DNA of 64,000 nt from contig JBBQQC010000005.1 in NCBI GenBank assembly GCA_038216465.1, positions 1 to 64,000 on the forward strand, given 5' to 3'. Made by a program: the position numbers and the translations under genes. The notes below the pieces were generated by a model. It did not search any database and was not told the DNA's origin. It saw only the letters and a program-made list of their open reading frames with translations. The DNA is from JACCZX01 sp038216465. Lineage in GTDB: Bacteria > Pseudomonadota > Gammaproteobacteria > Burkholderiales > Burkholderiaceae_F. Positions 24,400-33,439 of the stretch are shown in pieces; position 1 is the first letter of the stretch, and each line of letters begins with the position of its first letter.

Positions 24400-27210
24400 A
24401 TGTCGTTCAGAGTCAAACCGATGGTTCACAGCCTGGCGCTTGCCTTCGGCGGCCTTGCAGCCGTCGGCACCGCGGCGTACGCGCAAACAACGCCGCCGCC
24501 GTCGCAGCAACAGCTTGAGCGCATCACGATTACCGGCTCCAACATTCGACGCACCGACACGGAAACGGTGGCACCGGTCGAGATCATCACGCGCGAGCAG
24601 ATCGAGCGCAGTGGCCGGCCAACGGTGGGCGACGTCCTGCGCAGCATTCCGGCTAATACCGGAGGCAGCTACAGCGAGAGCTTCTCCAATAGCTTTGCCC
24701 CGGGCGCCGCCGGCATCTCTCTGCGTGGACTGGGTCAGAAAAGCACACTGGTCCTTTTAAATGGTCGCCGCGTTACCGGTTACGGTTTCGCACAGAACCT
24801 GCAGGAGGTTTTCGTTGATCTGAACTCCATTCCGGTCAGCGCGGTGGAACGAATCGAGATCCTGAAAGATGGCGCTTCCGCCATTTACGGATCGGACGCG
24901 ATCGCCGGCGTCGTCAACGTCATTCTGCGCCGCGATTACAAAGGGATAGAAGTCGCCGGCGACGTAGGCTTCTTCGAGGGCGCCAATGACTATCGTGCCA
25001 GCATCGTCGCCGGCTTTGGTGATCTGGGCTCGCAGCGCTACAACGTGTTTGGCGTGCTCGACTACTACAAGCGTGACGAAATACTGTTGTCTGACACCAA
25101 GTTCGGCAAGACGCGCGACTACCGCACAGAAGATGGTGGCCGCAACTTTCAAAGTCTGACCGCGGGCGGCACCTGGCTCAATGTCACTGGCACCAATGCG
25201 GTCGGTAACCCGGTCATCGGCAACATGCGCCGTGCGATTAGCCAGTGCGCGGCAATCGGCGGCACCGTGCTTGACTTTAATGGCGCGGTCTCGCGCGGCC
25301 TTATCAATCTAGGCTTCAATGCGGCCACCGGGCAGCCGAATCCGCCTCCGCCTCTCGGCGGTGCTGGCGCAACCAACCTCAATCAGCCGGGTAATACCTG
25401 GTGCTCGATCGACGTCAATAATCAACTTAGCGCGATACCGGGCACTGAGCGGATCGGCTTTCTGGGTCGCGGCGTATTCGATTTCACGCCGACGGTTCAG
25501 GGCTTTGCCGAGGTGGCGTACACGCACACCCATACCGAGCAGACCTTTACCAAACCGGTATTCGTCACGACCGCGCTTCAGCCAACCGCCGCCGGTTTGC
25601 AGCCGTTTAGTTACAACGTCGTTTTTGGTCCGGGGGTTGCGGGCAATCCGTTTGGGACCAACGCGACCTTCACCGGCAACCTGCAGGGATTGGGCACGCG
25701 GAATGCAGAAATCGACTCCGATACGTATCGGGGACTGCTTGGAATCCGGTACCGCCTAGCGACTTGGGATTTGGAAAGCGCGGTCGGCTACTCAAGAAAC
25801 GACGCCGAGTCGACTTTTACGAATCGGACAACCAAGAGCGGCGTCAGTGCAGCCTTCGGTATTCCGACGACTCCCCAACCACCAACCCCGATTTCGACCA
25901 GCTCGACTTACAACCTGGATGCGCCGCTGGGCAATTCGGCGGCGGTGAACAATTCGATCCTGACCAGCCTCGCGCGGAAGGCTGAATCCGAGCTTAAGTT
26001 CATTGATACCAAGGCGACGACGGAGTTCGGCTCCTTGCCTGGCGGTCCGATCGGTCTGGCGGTGGGCGCCGAGTATCGCCGGGAGAGTCTGCAGGATCGG
26101 CCCGATGCGCAGGCGATCGGCGGCAACATCTTGGGGCAAGGTAACACAGCCACCGACGGCAGTCGCAACAACTACGCGGCTTACGTCGAGTTCGCACTGC
26201 CTTTGACGCGTCAAATCGAGGCCCAGGCTGCGCTGCGGCACGACCATTACAGCGACTTTGGCAATACGACAAATCCTAAACTGGGTTTGAAATTCAAGCC
26301 TGTGCCCGAGCTGTTGCTGCGTGCCAACTGGGGGCGTGGTTTCCGGGCCCCGTCGCTGGTTGAAATTACGCCGTCGCGCGGGCTGTTTTTCGTGCAGGTC
26401 AACGATGACATCAACGGGATAACCAACCAGCAGGTTTCGGGCGTGTTCACCGGCAATCCGGCCCTCAAGGCCGAGAAGTCGCGGGCTACGACGGTTGGCA
26501 TCGTTTGGGAGCCTACAAGCTCATTCAACGTCTCGCTCGACTTGTATGACATCGCATGGTCGAACATCGTCAACGCCCCTTCGTTCCAAGATATCGTTGA
26601 CAGGAACGATCCGTCGCAAGTCATCCGTTTGCCGCCGACGCCTCAGTTTCCGGGAGGGCAAATCGTGACGGTACTAAACGGCTTCATTAACGTGAACCGC
26701 ACTGAAACCAGAGGTGTCGACCTCGATATGCGCTATATCGCGCGAACCAACTGGGGGCGCTTCACGCCCAGGTTGGATGTGACGTACGTGGCGAAGTTCG
26801 AAGAAGACGGCACGGAAAATGTGGGAAGCAACAACGGCACGGTCACCGTGCCGCGCTGGAAGGGTTTCTTGTCGCTGGATTGGGATCAAGGGCCATGGAC
26901 CGTATCGGGGCGAATGAACTACATTCACCATTATTACCAGACGGCTCTGGCAGGATCATTTTTCGTGCGGCAGGACCCGCGCTTCCAGAACGGTACTTAT
27001 CCGCTCAGCGTGCAGTCGTACACGACCTTCGACCTGTACGGGCGCTACAACATCACGGCCAATTTCGGGGTGTCGGCGTCTGTGCTCAATATGTTTAACC
27101 GAGTGCCGCCGCTGGATAACGGCTTTGACTCAACCAACAACTACGACTTCACGCAGTACGATGTTCGTGGCCGTATTTTCCGCATCGGCGCGAACTACAA
27201 ATTCCGCTGA
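24400..27210 (+). CDS. TonB-dependent outer-membrane receptor (first of a tandem pair)
   Basis: 936 residues. The signal peptide ends at TAAYAQ (about residue 30). The TonB-box region LERITITGSNIRR is followed by a plug domain (VEIITREQIERSGRPTVGDV, LVLLNGRRV, IEILKDGASAIYGSDAIAG). A long beta-barrel ends in FRIGANYKFR with a near-terminal aromatic. There is no N-terminal signalling domain. It resembles the large receptors of oligomer or peptide/sugar uptake loci more than compact siderophore receptors; the ligand is unknown. A strong terminator follows 25 nt after the stop. It is paralogous to the next gene and stands downstream of the ABC importer and near a dedicated TonB system. Confidence 0.93.
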   Translation: MSFRVKPMVHSLALAFGGLAAVGTAAYAQTTPPPSQQQLERITITGSNIRRTDTETVAPVEIITREQIERSGRPTVGDVLRSIPANTGGSYSESFSNSFAPGAAGISLRGLGQKSTLVLLNGRRVTGYGFAQNLQEVFVDLNSIPVSAVERIEILKDGASAIYGSDAIAGVVNVILRRDYKGIEVAGDVGFFEGANDYRASIVAGFGDLGSQRYNVFGVLDYYKRDEILLSDTKFGKTRDYRTEDGGRNFQSLTAGGTWLNVTGTNAVGNPVIGNMRRAISQCAAIGGTVLDFNGAVSRGLINLGFNAATGQPNPPPPLGGAGATNLNQPGNTWCSIDVNNQLSAIPGTERIGFLGRGVFDFTPTVQGFAEVAYTHTHTEQTFTKPVFVTTALQPTAAGLQPFSYNVVFGPGVAGNPFGTNATFTGNLQGLGTRNAEIDSDTYRGLLGIRYRLATWDLESAVGYSRNDAESTFTNRTTKSGVSAAFGIPTTPQPPTPISTSSTYNLDAPLGNSAAVNNSILTSLARKAESELKFIDTKATTEFGSLPGGPIGLAVGAEYRRESLQDRPDAQAIGGNILGQGNTATDGSRNNYAAYVEFALPLTRQIEAQAALRHDHYSDFGNTTNPKLGLKFKPVPELLLRANWGRGFRAPSLVEITPSRGLFFVQVNDDINGITNQQVSGVFTGNPALKAEKSRATTVGIVWEPTSSFNVSLDLYDIAWSNIVNAPSFQDIVDRNDPSQVIRLPPTPQFPGGQIVTVLNGFINVNRTETRGVDLDMRYIARTNWGRFTPRLDVTYVAKFEEDGTENVGSNNGTVTVPRWKGFLSLDWDQGPWTVSGRMNYIHHYYQTALAGSFFVRQDPRFQNGTYPLSVQSYTTFDLYGRYNITANFGVSASVLNMFNRVPPLDNGFDSTNNYDFTQYDVRGRIFRIGANYKFR

Positions 27211-27235
27211 TTTACGGAATAAGCTTGTAACAGTC

Positions 27236-27264
27236 GGGCGGGTCTTCGGACCCGCCCTTTTTTT
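27236..27264 (+). terminator. Rho-independent terminator after the first TonB receptor
   Basis: A perfect 9-bp stem GGGCGGGTC / GACCCGCCC with the stable loop TTCG, followed by seven T. It ends 25-54 nt beyond the receptor stop, so the second receptor needs its own promoter somewhere in 27265-27450. Confidence 0.95.
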
Positions 27265-27450
27265 CGTTTCGTTTTCGATCTAGCGGTGTTGGTCGGATGA
27301 GACACCGATCGCCACTTGGTCGCATCCAGAGCAGAAATTCCGTGACCCCAGCATCTCAATGAGTACGCTTCCGACATGCCGAAACCGGCCGCACAAACCC
27401 ACAAGGCGGACCGCGAGTCGATCGGGCAACCACTAGGAGGGACAGCCAAC

Positions 27451-30237
27451 ATGTTGAAACGTACGCGACTCAGCCTCGCGGTCGCCGCCGCTTTTGGCGC
27501 GGGATTGGTGGGGATTACGCCACCGGTTCTGGCGCAGCAGCAGCTAGACCGCGTGGAGATCACCGGCTCGAGCATCAAGCGCATCGGTGCAGAAACTGCA
27601 TTGCCGGTGCAGACCATCACCCGTGACGAAATCGAGAAGAGCGGGGCGTCGAACGTCGAGCAGCTGATGATGACGATCTCGTCGAATGCAAGCTCGGGGT
27701 CACTGACCAACGCCTCCGCGTCGGGCGCGACCACGCTCGGTTTGTCCGGAGTTTCGCTGCGCGGCTTGTCGTCGCAACGCACGCTGGTTCTGGTCAACGG
27801 CCGGCGTGTCTCGCCGTACGGCTACGGTTTCACCAATGACAGCGTGTCGGTCGACGTCAACAGCATTCCGCTGGCCGCCATCGACCGCATCGAGATTCTG
27901 AAGGACGGCGCGTCCGCAATCTACGGTTCGGACGCGATCGCCGGCGTGGTTAACTTCATCTTGCGTCGCGAATACAAAGGATTGGAAGCGCAGGCCGAGT
28001 ATGGCGCGGCGCGGCAGGACAGCGGTTCGGTGGCGCGTGCCAGCGTTGCGTTCGGCATTGGCGACCTGGCCAAAGACCGGTTCAACGCGTTGGCGGTAGT
28101 CAGCTATTCGAGAGAAAGGGCCTTGTTCGGACGCGATCGCAAGTTCGCTTCGACCACCATCGACCCAGAGCACAACAACGATACGACCTCGGGGAACACG
28201 TTTCCCGCGAATTTCGCGGCTGCGGATGGCTCACTGGGCACCCGCAACCCGAGCGCACCGGCCTGCCCGGGGCCTTACGCAACGCTTGATCCGTTCTTTT
28301 ATCCGACCACTCGCTGCCGATTCGATCCAGCGCCGCTTGTATCGCTGGTACCGCGTTCCGAGCGGACCGGCATTTTCACCAGCGGTGCCTTCGATCTGAC
28401 GCCGAATGTGCAATTGTTCGCCGAAGCTTCGTATTCGAGGAATGAGACGAACACACGCATTCAACCGACTCCGATTTCGGATCAATTCACGATGCCGTTG
28501 AACAATCCGCTGGCCAATCAGTATCCCTACAACGCCTTCGTCGGCGGAGAGGATGTTCGGCCAGGCGCCAGCGGCATTCCGTACTCGACGATCGTGCTGT
28601 CGCCAACCAGCCCGTACTACCCGACCGCGTATGTGATCTCTCAAACCGGCGGACCGACTCCGGATCTGCTGATTCGCTGGCGCGCTGCAGTTTTGGGCGA
28701 CCGCGATCTGACCGATACTTCTGAAGCAACGCGCTTCGTCTTCGGTGCGCGCGGCACGTTCGGCAACTGGGACTACAACAGCGCGTTTCTTTACAGTGCC
28801 AGCGATGTGAAGGAGAAAGTAAACGACGGCTACGCTCTCTTCACGAAGATTCTGCCGCTGCTGAACAGCGGCACCGTGAACTTCTTTGGTCCGAATACGC
28901 CGGCGACGCAAGCCGCAATAAATGCGACCGAGTTCATGGGCGATACGCTGCATACCAAGACGAGCTTGACGAGTCTGTCGGGCACCCTGTCGACCCAGCT
29001 AATGCAATTGCCGGGCGGCCCGCTCGGGCTGGCGGTCGGAGCCGAAGGCCGCCGCGAAAGCTACGAGCTGCAGCCGTCAACAGGGCTGATACAGGGCGAC
29101 CTGAGCGGCTACGGCGGCAACTTCATTCCGGTCGACAAGGCGCGTGATGTGTATGCGGTTTTCGCCGAAGTAGCAGCGCCGATCGTGCGCACTCTTGAAG
29201 CGACTGCTGCCGTACGTTACGACCACTACGAAGGGGTTGGCTCATCGACCAACCCGAAGGTCGGACTGCGTTGGCAACCCGTGCGCGAATTCTTGCTACG
29301 CGGTTCAGCCGGCAAGGGCTTCCGCGCCCCCAGTCTGCTGGACTTGTTCGCGCCGAGGACGACCGGTGTAACTCCGCCGGGACTGAACGACCCGCTGCGC
29401 TGCCCCACGACGGGCTCTTCGCTCGATTGCGGCACCCAGTTCCCGATCACCAACGGCGGCAATTCTGCTCTGAAGCCCGAACGTTCGAGGAACTACACCG
29501 CCGGGATTGTGCTCGAGCCGACCAACTACTTCTCAGCCGCGATCGATTACTTCCACATCACGTTGAAGGACACGATCGTTACGAACGTTCCGGCCGCGAC
29601 TATTTTGACTGACCTCGGAAAATATGGCTCGCTGGTCAGGCGCGGCGCACCACAGGGCGGACTGCCGGGGGCGATCATCGATATCGACCAGACCAATATC
29701 AATCTGGGCGAAACGAAGCTAGGGGGATGGGATGTAGACCTCCGAGCCACCACTCCAACGACGCCCTACGGAAAGTTCGTCTTCTCACTCAACGGCACTT
29801 ACTTGAGTCAGTACGACACACAGAACCCGGACGGCTCGTTCAGCAATGCGCTCGACACCGCCAATAACAGCACCGGCGGCGTCATCGTCAGGTGGAGACA
29901 CTATGCGGCAGTCACCTGGTCGTTCAGTCAGTTTGCACTGACCTTTGCGCAGCAGTACCAGAAGAGATACACCGATCTGCCCGCCACGTTTGACGATCCG
30001 ACCGATCCGACGTTCAAGCCGCGCGAAGTAGGTTCGTACGAGCTGTATCACCTACAGGGCGTCTACACCGGGATCAAGAACCTGACATTTACCCTCGGTG
30101 TGAGGAACCTGTTCGACAAGGATCCGCCGTACACCAACGCCGGTGGCCAGACCTCGTTCCAGTCCGGATACGACCCGGTGTATGCCGATCCGAGAGGAAG
30201 GTTCATGTACGTCCGAGCTGGCTACAAGTTCTTTTAA
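27451..30237 (+). CDS. TonB-dependent outer-membrane receptor (second of a tandem pair)
   Basis: 928 residues from ATG 27451, with AGGAGG about 10 nt upstream; the open frame begins 75 nt earlier without a signal sequence. The signal peptide ends near VLAQQQ. The TonB-box-like segment LDRVEITGSSIKRIG, plug motifs (LVLVNGRRVSPYG, IEILKDGASAIYGSDAIAG) and a barrel ending in YVRAGYKFF closely parallel the upstream receptor. The barrel sequences have diverged, which suggests different ligands after duplication. It is separated from the first receptor by a terminator and followed by another, convergent with the TonB operon. Confidence 0.93.
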   Translation: MLKRTRLSLAVAAAFGAGLVGITPPVLAQQQLDRVEITGSSIKRIGAETALPVQTITRDEIEKSGASNVEQLMMTISSNASSGSLTNASASGATTLGLSGVSLRGLSSQRTLVLVNGRRVSPYGYGFTNDSVSVDVNSIPLAAIDRIEILKDGASAIYGSDAIAGVVNFILRREYKGLEAQAEYGAARQDSGSVARASVAFGIGDLAKDRFNALAVVSYSRERALFGRDRKFASTTIDPEHNNDTTSGNTFPANFAAADGSLGTRNPSAPACPGPYATLDPFFYPTTRCRFDPAPLVSLVPRSERTGIFTSGAFDLTPNVQLFAEASYSRNETNTRIQPTPISDQFTMPLNNPLANQYPYNAFVGGEDVRPGASGIPYSTIVLSPTSPYYPTAYVISQTGGPTPDLLIRWRAAVLGDRDLTDTSEATRFVFGARGTFGNWDYNSAFLYSASDVKEKVNDGYALFTKILPLLNSGTVNFFGPNTPATQAAINATEFMGDTLHTKTSLTSLSGTLSTQLMQLPGGPLGLAVGAEGRRESYELQPSTGLIQGDLSGYGGNFIPVDKARDVYAVFAEVAAPIVRTLEATAAVRYDHYEGVGSSTNPKVGLRWQPVREFLLRGSAGKGFRAPSLLDLFAPRTTGVTPPGLNDPLRCPTTGSSLDCGTQFPITNGGNSALKPERSRNYTAGIVLEPTNYFSAAIDYFHITLKDTIVTNVPAATILTDLGKYGSLVRRGAPQGGLPGAIIDIDQTNINLGETKLGGWDVDLRATTPTTPYGKFVFSLNGTYLSQYDTQNPDGSFSNALDTANNSTGGVIVRWRHYAAVTWSFSQFALTFAQQYQKRYTDLPATFDDPTDPTFKPREVGSYELYHLQGVYTGIKNLTFTLGVRNLFDKDPPYTNAGGQTSFQSGYDPVYADPRGRFMYVRAGYKFF

Positions 30238-30255
30238 GAGTCGGAGTTTCAAACT

Positions 30256-30285
30256 AAAACCGCCGGTTCGCCGGCGGTTTTTTTT
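30256..30285. terminator. Bidirectional Rho-independent terminator between the receptor and the TonB operon
   Basis: AAAACCGCCGG (30256-30266) pairs with CCGGCGGTTTT (30271-30281) around a TTCG loop, with eight T on the plus strand (30278-30285) and a four-base T-run on the minus strand. It lies 18 nt after the receptor stop and 22 nt after the convergent TPR gene stop, so it can end both transcripts. Confidence 0.93.
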
Positions 30286-30307
30286 GGGCACGCCTACTCG
30301 CAGCGCG

Positions 30308-31573
30308 CTAGGACACCCGCATCCACAAGCGAGCCAGGTCCGCCGCGCCGTCGGTGCCGCTGACCAACTTGAAGGTCTCGCGCGCCTTGGCCTTTTGTCC
30401 CGCTCGAAGATAGGCGATCCCGAGGTGCAAATTTGCTTCGTCGGCGCGTTTCATCTTGCCCTTGGCAATGCCCTGGCGCATCAGGTCGATACCTTTTTCG
30501 AACTGCCCGAGGCCGGTATAGGCGAATCCAACATTCACTAGATCGGACCCGTCCGTGGAAGCGAGCGCTTCCGCTTCCGCCTGCTTCAGCTGTGTTGGAG
30601 CTTCGCCGACCCGTTCGCTCGCCAGCGCAAGCAGTCGCTTCTGGCGCTCTGCCTCGGCGCCCTTGCCGAGCAACCCTGATGCAAACGCATCGTCAAGAAG
30701 CTTCTTCGCTTCGCCGGCCTGCTTTTGCTGCAGCGCGAGCTGCGCCATTTCCACCACCTCGTTGGGCGAGTCGAGCGTCTTCGTTGCCGCGCGCAGCCGA
30801 TACAGATCGAGCGTCAGTCGGTTCGAGAATCCGGGCTTGGCTTCAAGGCGGCGCAATAAATCAACCCAGTATTCCTTCTTTGGGTAGTACGCGACCAGCC
30901 GCTCGATCCCCGCCACGTAGCCCGCACGATCGCCGGTCTTGGATGCGATATTCGCAAGCAGCTGCAGACGATCTTCGGGCGGCGTGCGACCCGCTCGCTC
31001 CGCCGCTTGCACATCCTCGAGCGCTTCCCGTGACGCGCCCGCCAGATCACCCGCGAGGTAGTAAGACTGTATCTGCAGACTGCGCATGGCACCGTCGGAC
31101 GGATTGGCGCGCAGCGCCCTGCTTGCCCAGTGCGCTGCGTCTTTGTAGTCCTTCTCGCGGTAGTAAAGCGAGGCCAGACTGCCCGCGTACTGCGCCTGCT
31201 GCGATTCCGGTAGACGGCCGCTGCCGAGCAGCGCCTGAATAGCCTTGATCGCCTGGCCGTTGTCACCCGCAGACAACGCGGCCGACGCACGCATCTGCTC
31301 GATAAGAAAGTTTTCGCCCGCCGAGCGGTTGGGCACCGCATCGGCTTCCCGCAATTTCGACAGTGCCTCGGAGTACTTCTTGGCCTTGATCAGATCGCGC
31401 GCTGCCTGCAGTGGCCGGCCGATCTCGCCGCGAATCGCTTCTTGGGCGTGGGCGGTCGACCACGTGACCGCTTCAAACGCGACTGTCTGCACACCGAATG
31501 CCGCACAAATCGCCGCGGCCGACAACGACAGCCGCAAGCACTTGGAAGCCTGGCCCGGTAACACAAGTTGCAT
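30308..31573 (-). CDS. Secreted tetratricopeptide-repeat protein of the TonB operon
   Basis: 421 residues from ATG 31573; GTG codons at 31585 and 31582 are alternatives that overlap the exbD stop. A signal peptide of about 45 residues ends in STAHAQ. The rest is helical repeats: KKYSEALSKLREADAV, KDYKDAAHWASRALRANPSD, GQAIKAIQALLGSGRLPE, and a last repeat GQKAKARETFKLV. Periplasmic TPR proteins of this kind often close exbB-exbD operons in TonB systems that serve large receptors, but their task is not established. It is the last gene, before a bidirectional terminator. Confidence 0.85.
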   Translation of the reverse strand: MQLVLPGQASKCLRLSLSAAAICAAFGVQTVAFEAVTWSTAHAQEAIRGEIGRPLQAARDLIKAKKYSEALSKLREADAVPNRSAGENFLIEQMRASAALSAGDNGQAIKAIQALLGSGRLPESQQAQYAGSLASLYYREKDYKDAAHWASRALRANPSDGAMRSLQIQSYYLAGDLAGASREALEDVQAAERAGRTPPEDRLQLLANIASKTGDRAGYVAGIERLVAYYPKKEYWVDLLRRLEAKPGFSNRLTLDLYRLRAATKTLDSPNEVVEMAQLALQQKQAGEAKKLLDDAFASGLLGKGAEAERQKRLLALASERVGEAPTQLKQAEAEALASTDGSDLVNVGFAYTGLGQFEKGIDLMRQGIAKGKMKRADEANLHLGIAYLRAGQKAKARETFKLVSGTDGAADLARLWMRVS

Positions 31574-31584
31574 CACGCTCACCA

Positions 31585-32016
31585 CTAACGCACGAATTGT
31601 TCGTTACCGACCAGCCCAAGTTTCGTCACGCCGAGCCTTTGCGCTGCCGCCAGCACCATCATCACGTCCTTGTATTCGGCGAGCTTGTTGGGTCGCAGAT
31701 GAACCTCGGGTTGCACCGGCATCGCTGCCGCGGATGTCAAACGCTCATCGAGCGCGGCCTTGTTCGCCAGAATCTCGCCGTTCCAGTAGATCGTCCCATC
31801 GAAGTCGACATCCACCGTAATCACGACCGGCTCCTGCAGCGGCGGCGGTGGCGTGCCGACCGGCATGTTCAGATTGACCGAGTGCAGCTGGATCGGAATC
31901 GTGATGATCAGCATCACCAATAACACCAGCATCACGTCGATCAACGGCGTGGTGTTGATGTCGATCATCACGGAAGGCTCTTTGGCACTGCCGCCGCTAC
32001 CGACATTCATTGCCAT
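31585..32016 (-). CDS. exbD: ExbD-type biopolymer transport protein (second copy)
   Basis: 143 residues. A cytoplasmic tail is followed by a single transmembrane helix with the essential aspartate in INTTPLIDVMLVLLVMLIIT, and a periplasmic domain (PEVHLRPNKLAEYKDVMMVL). It differs from the other ExbD in this operon in having the Pro-rich GTPPPPLQEP after the helix. Both may form mixed channels with ExbB. It follows the first exbD by 15 nt. Confidence 0.94.
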   Translation of the reverse strand: MAMNVGSGGSAKEPSVMIDINTTPLIDVMLVLLVMLIITIPIQLHSVNLNMPVGTPPPPLQEPVVITVDVDFDGTIYWNGEILANKAALDERLTSAAAMPVQPEVHLRPNKLAEYKDVMMVLAAAQRLGVTKLGLVGNEQFVR

Positions 32017-32031
32017 CGTCTGCTCCTGATG

Positions 32032-32463
32032 TCAGCCGCCGCGCGGCGGGGGTTCGGTAATAAAACCAATTTTCTGTATACCCGCTCGTTGCGCGGCAAA
32101 TACGACACGCCCGACGAACTCGTACCGCCCCGCCAGATCACCGCGGATTTGAAGCTCGGGCTGCGGAACCAGAACGGCAATCTTTTTCAAGCGGTTGACC
32201 AGTTCTTCGTTGTCCTTGATCAACTGCATGCCCCAGTAGACATCGCCGTCCTTCGTCACCGCGAGTTCGATATTCTCGGGCTTGGTCTGGCGCGGAACGT
32301 TGGTTTCCTCCGGCAACTTCAGCGGTATTGACTGCGTCACCACCGGGATTGTGATCAGGAAAATGATCAGCAACACCAACATCACGTCCACCAGCGGCGT
32401 CGTGTTGATCGTCGAGATTGCTTCGTCCTCTTCGTTGTTGGATGATCCTAGACTCATCGCCAT
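32032..32463 (-). CDS. exbD: ExbD-type biopolymer transport protein (first copy)
   Basis: 143 residues. The N-terminal acidic tail (SNNEEDEAIS) leads to TINTTPLVDVMLVLLIIFLI, which carries the proton-path aspartate. The periplasmic part is PQPELQIRGDLAGRYEFVGRVV. It supplies the ion-conducting helix of the ExbBD motor that energises TonB. It lies 21 nt after exbB and before a second exbD. Confidence 0.95.
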   Translation of the reverse strand: MAMSLGSSNNEEDEAISTINTTPLVDVMLVLLIIFLITIPVVTQSIPLKLPEETNVPRQTKPENIELAVTKDGDVYWGMQLIKDNEELVNRLKKIAVLVPQPELQIRGDLAGRYEFVGRVVFAAQRAGIQKIGFITEPPPRGG

Positions 32464-32484
32464 GGTCAGGCTCCGCGCGCGACG

Positions 32485-33378
32485 CTAGCGCGCCGGCGCT
32501 GCTACACGCGTCTGCGGCGCGCGGCCCAGCAACACGGCGTGCAGGTCGGCACCGAAAGTACGCACCGCGTCCATCGCCACCTTGTTTCGCCGCACCAGCC
32601 AGTTGTAGCCCATCACCGCAGGTACCGCGACCGCCAGACCGATGGCAGTCATGATCAGCGCTTCACCGACCGGCCCGGCCACCTTGTCGATCGACGCCTG
32701 GCCAGCAATGCCGATCGCGGTCAGCGCGTGATAAATGCCCCACACAGTACCGAAGAGCCCAACGAAGGGAGCGGTTGAGCCGACCGTCGCAAGAAAAGCC
32801 AGCCCGTCCTGGGTCCGGCTCTGCACCGTATCGACCGAGCGCTGTACCGACATCGTGACCCAGTCATTCAAATCGATGTTCTCGGTCAGCGCGCCTTCGT
32901 GATGCTCGTTCGCGTCGAGCCCGCTTTCGGCGATGTAGCGGTAAGCGCTCTTCTTGTCGAGGCGCTTCGCGCCCTCCTTCAATGAAGGCGCTTTCCAGAA
33001 GGCGCTGCGCACGTCCTTGGCCTCGCGCATCAGCTTGTACTGCTCCCACAGTTTGACGAACAAGATGTACCAGCTTCCCATCGACATGATCACAAGGATG
33101 ATCAGGGTGCCCTTTGAAACGAAGTCGCCCTGCCGCCAAAGCGCTTCGAGCCCATACGGGTTCTCGACGACCTCCTTTTCGACCGCCGGCCCTTTCGCCG
33201 GCGCCGTAGCGGCAGGCGCAGCAGGAGCGGCCGGGGGAACAACTTGTGTATCAGCCGGCGGGACCAAGGCCGGCGGCGCGGACTTGGCAGGGTCCTGCTG
33301 TGCACTTACCAGTCCAGGCGCGGTCACGATCAGCAGCGCGGTCAACACAGCCGCGTGGCGGCGAAAAAAACCGATCAT
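32485..33378 (-). CDS. exbB: ExbB-type biopolymer transport protein with cleavable N-terminal extension
   Basis: 297 residues. The first 26 residues look like a signal peptide ending in LVSAQ, followed by an Ala/Pro-rich periplasmic stretch to about residue 70. The three-helix MotA/TolQ/ExbB core follows, with helix 1 around TLIILVIMSMGSWYILFV and the conserved ATVGSTAPFVGLFGTVWGIY region. The long N-terminal extension is the common ExbB form in TonB operons outside the enterics. The site GAGGAG lies 8 nt before the ATG. It follows tonB by 61 nt. Confidence 0.95.
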   Translation of the reverse strand: MIGFFRRHAAVLTALLIVTAPGLVSAQQDPAKSAPPALVPPADTQVVPPAAPAAPAATAPAKGPAVEKEVVENPYGLEALWRQGDFVSKGTLIILVIMSMGSWYILFVKLWEQYKLMREAKDVRSAFWKAPSLKEGAKRLDKKSAYRYIAESGLDANEHHEGALTENIDLNDWVTMSVQRSVDTVQSRTQDGLAFLATVGSTAPFVGLFGTVWGIYHALTAIGIAGQASIDKVAGPVGEALIMTAIGLAVAVPAVMGYNWLVRRNKVAMDAVRTFGADLHAVLLGRAPQTRVAAPAR

Positions 33379-33439
33379 TGAAAGTCTCCTCGTAGAAGAT
33401 TATTTAACCGGGCGCCTCATGAGCCATCCCGGCCGGTTA

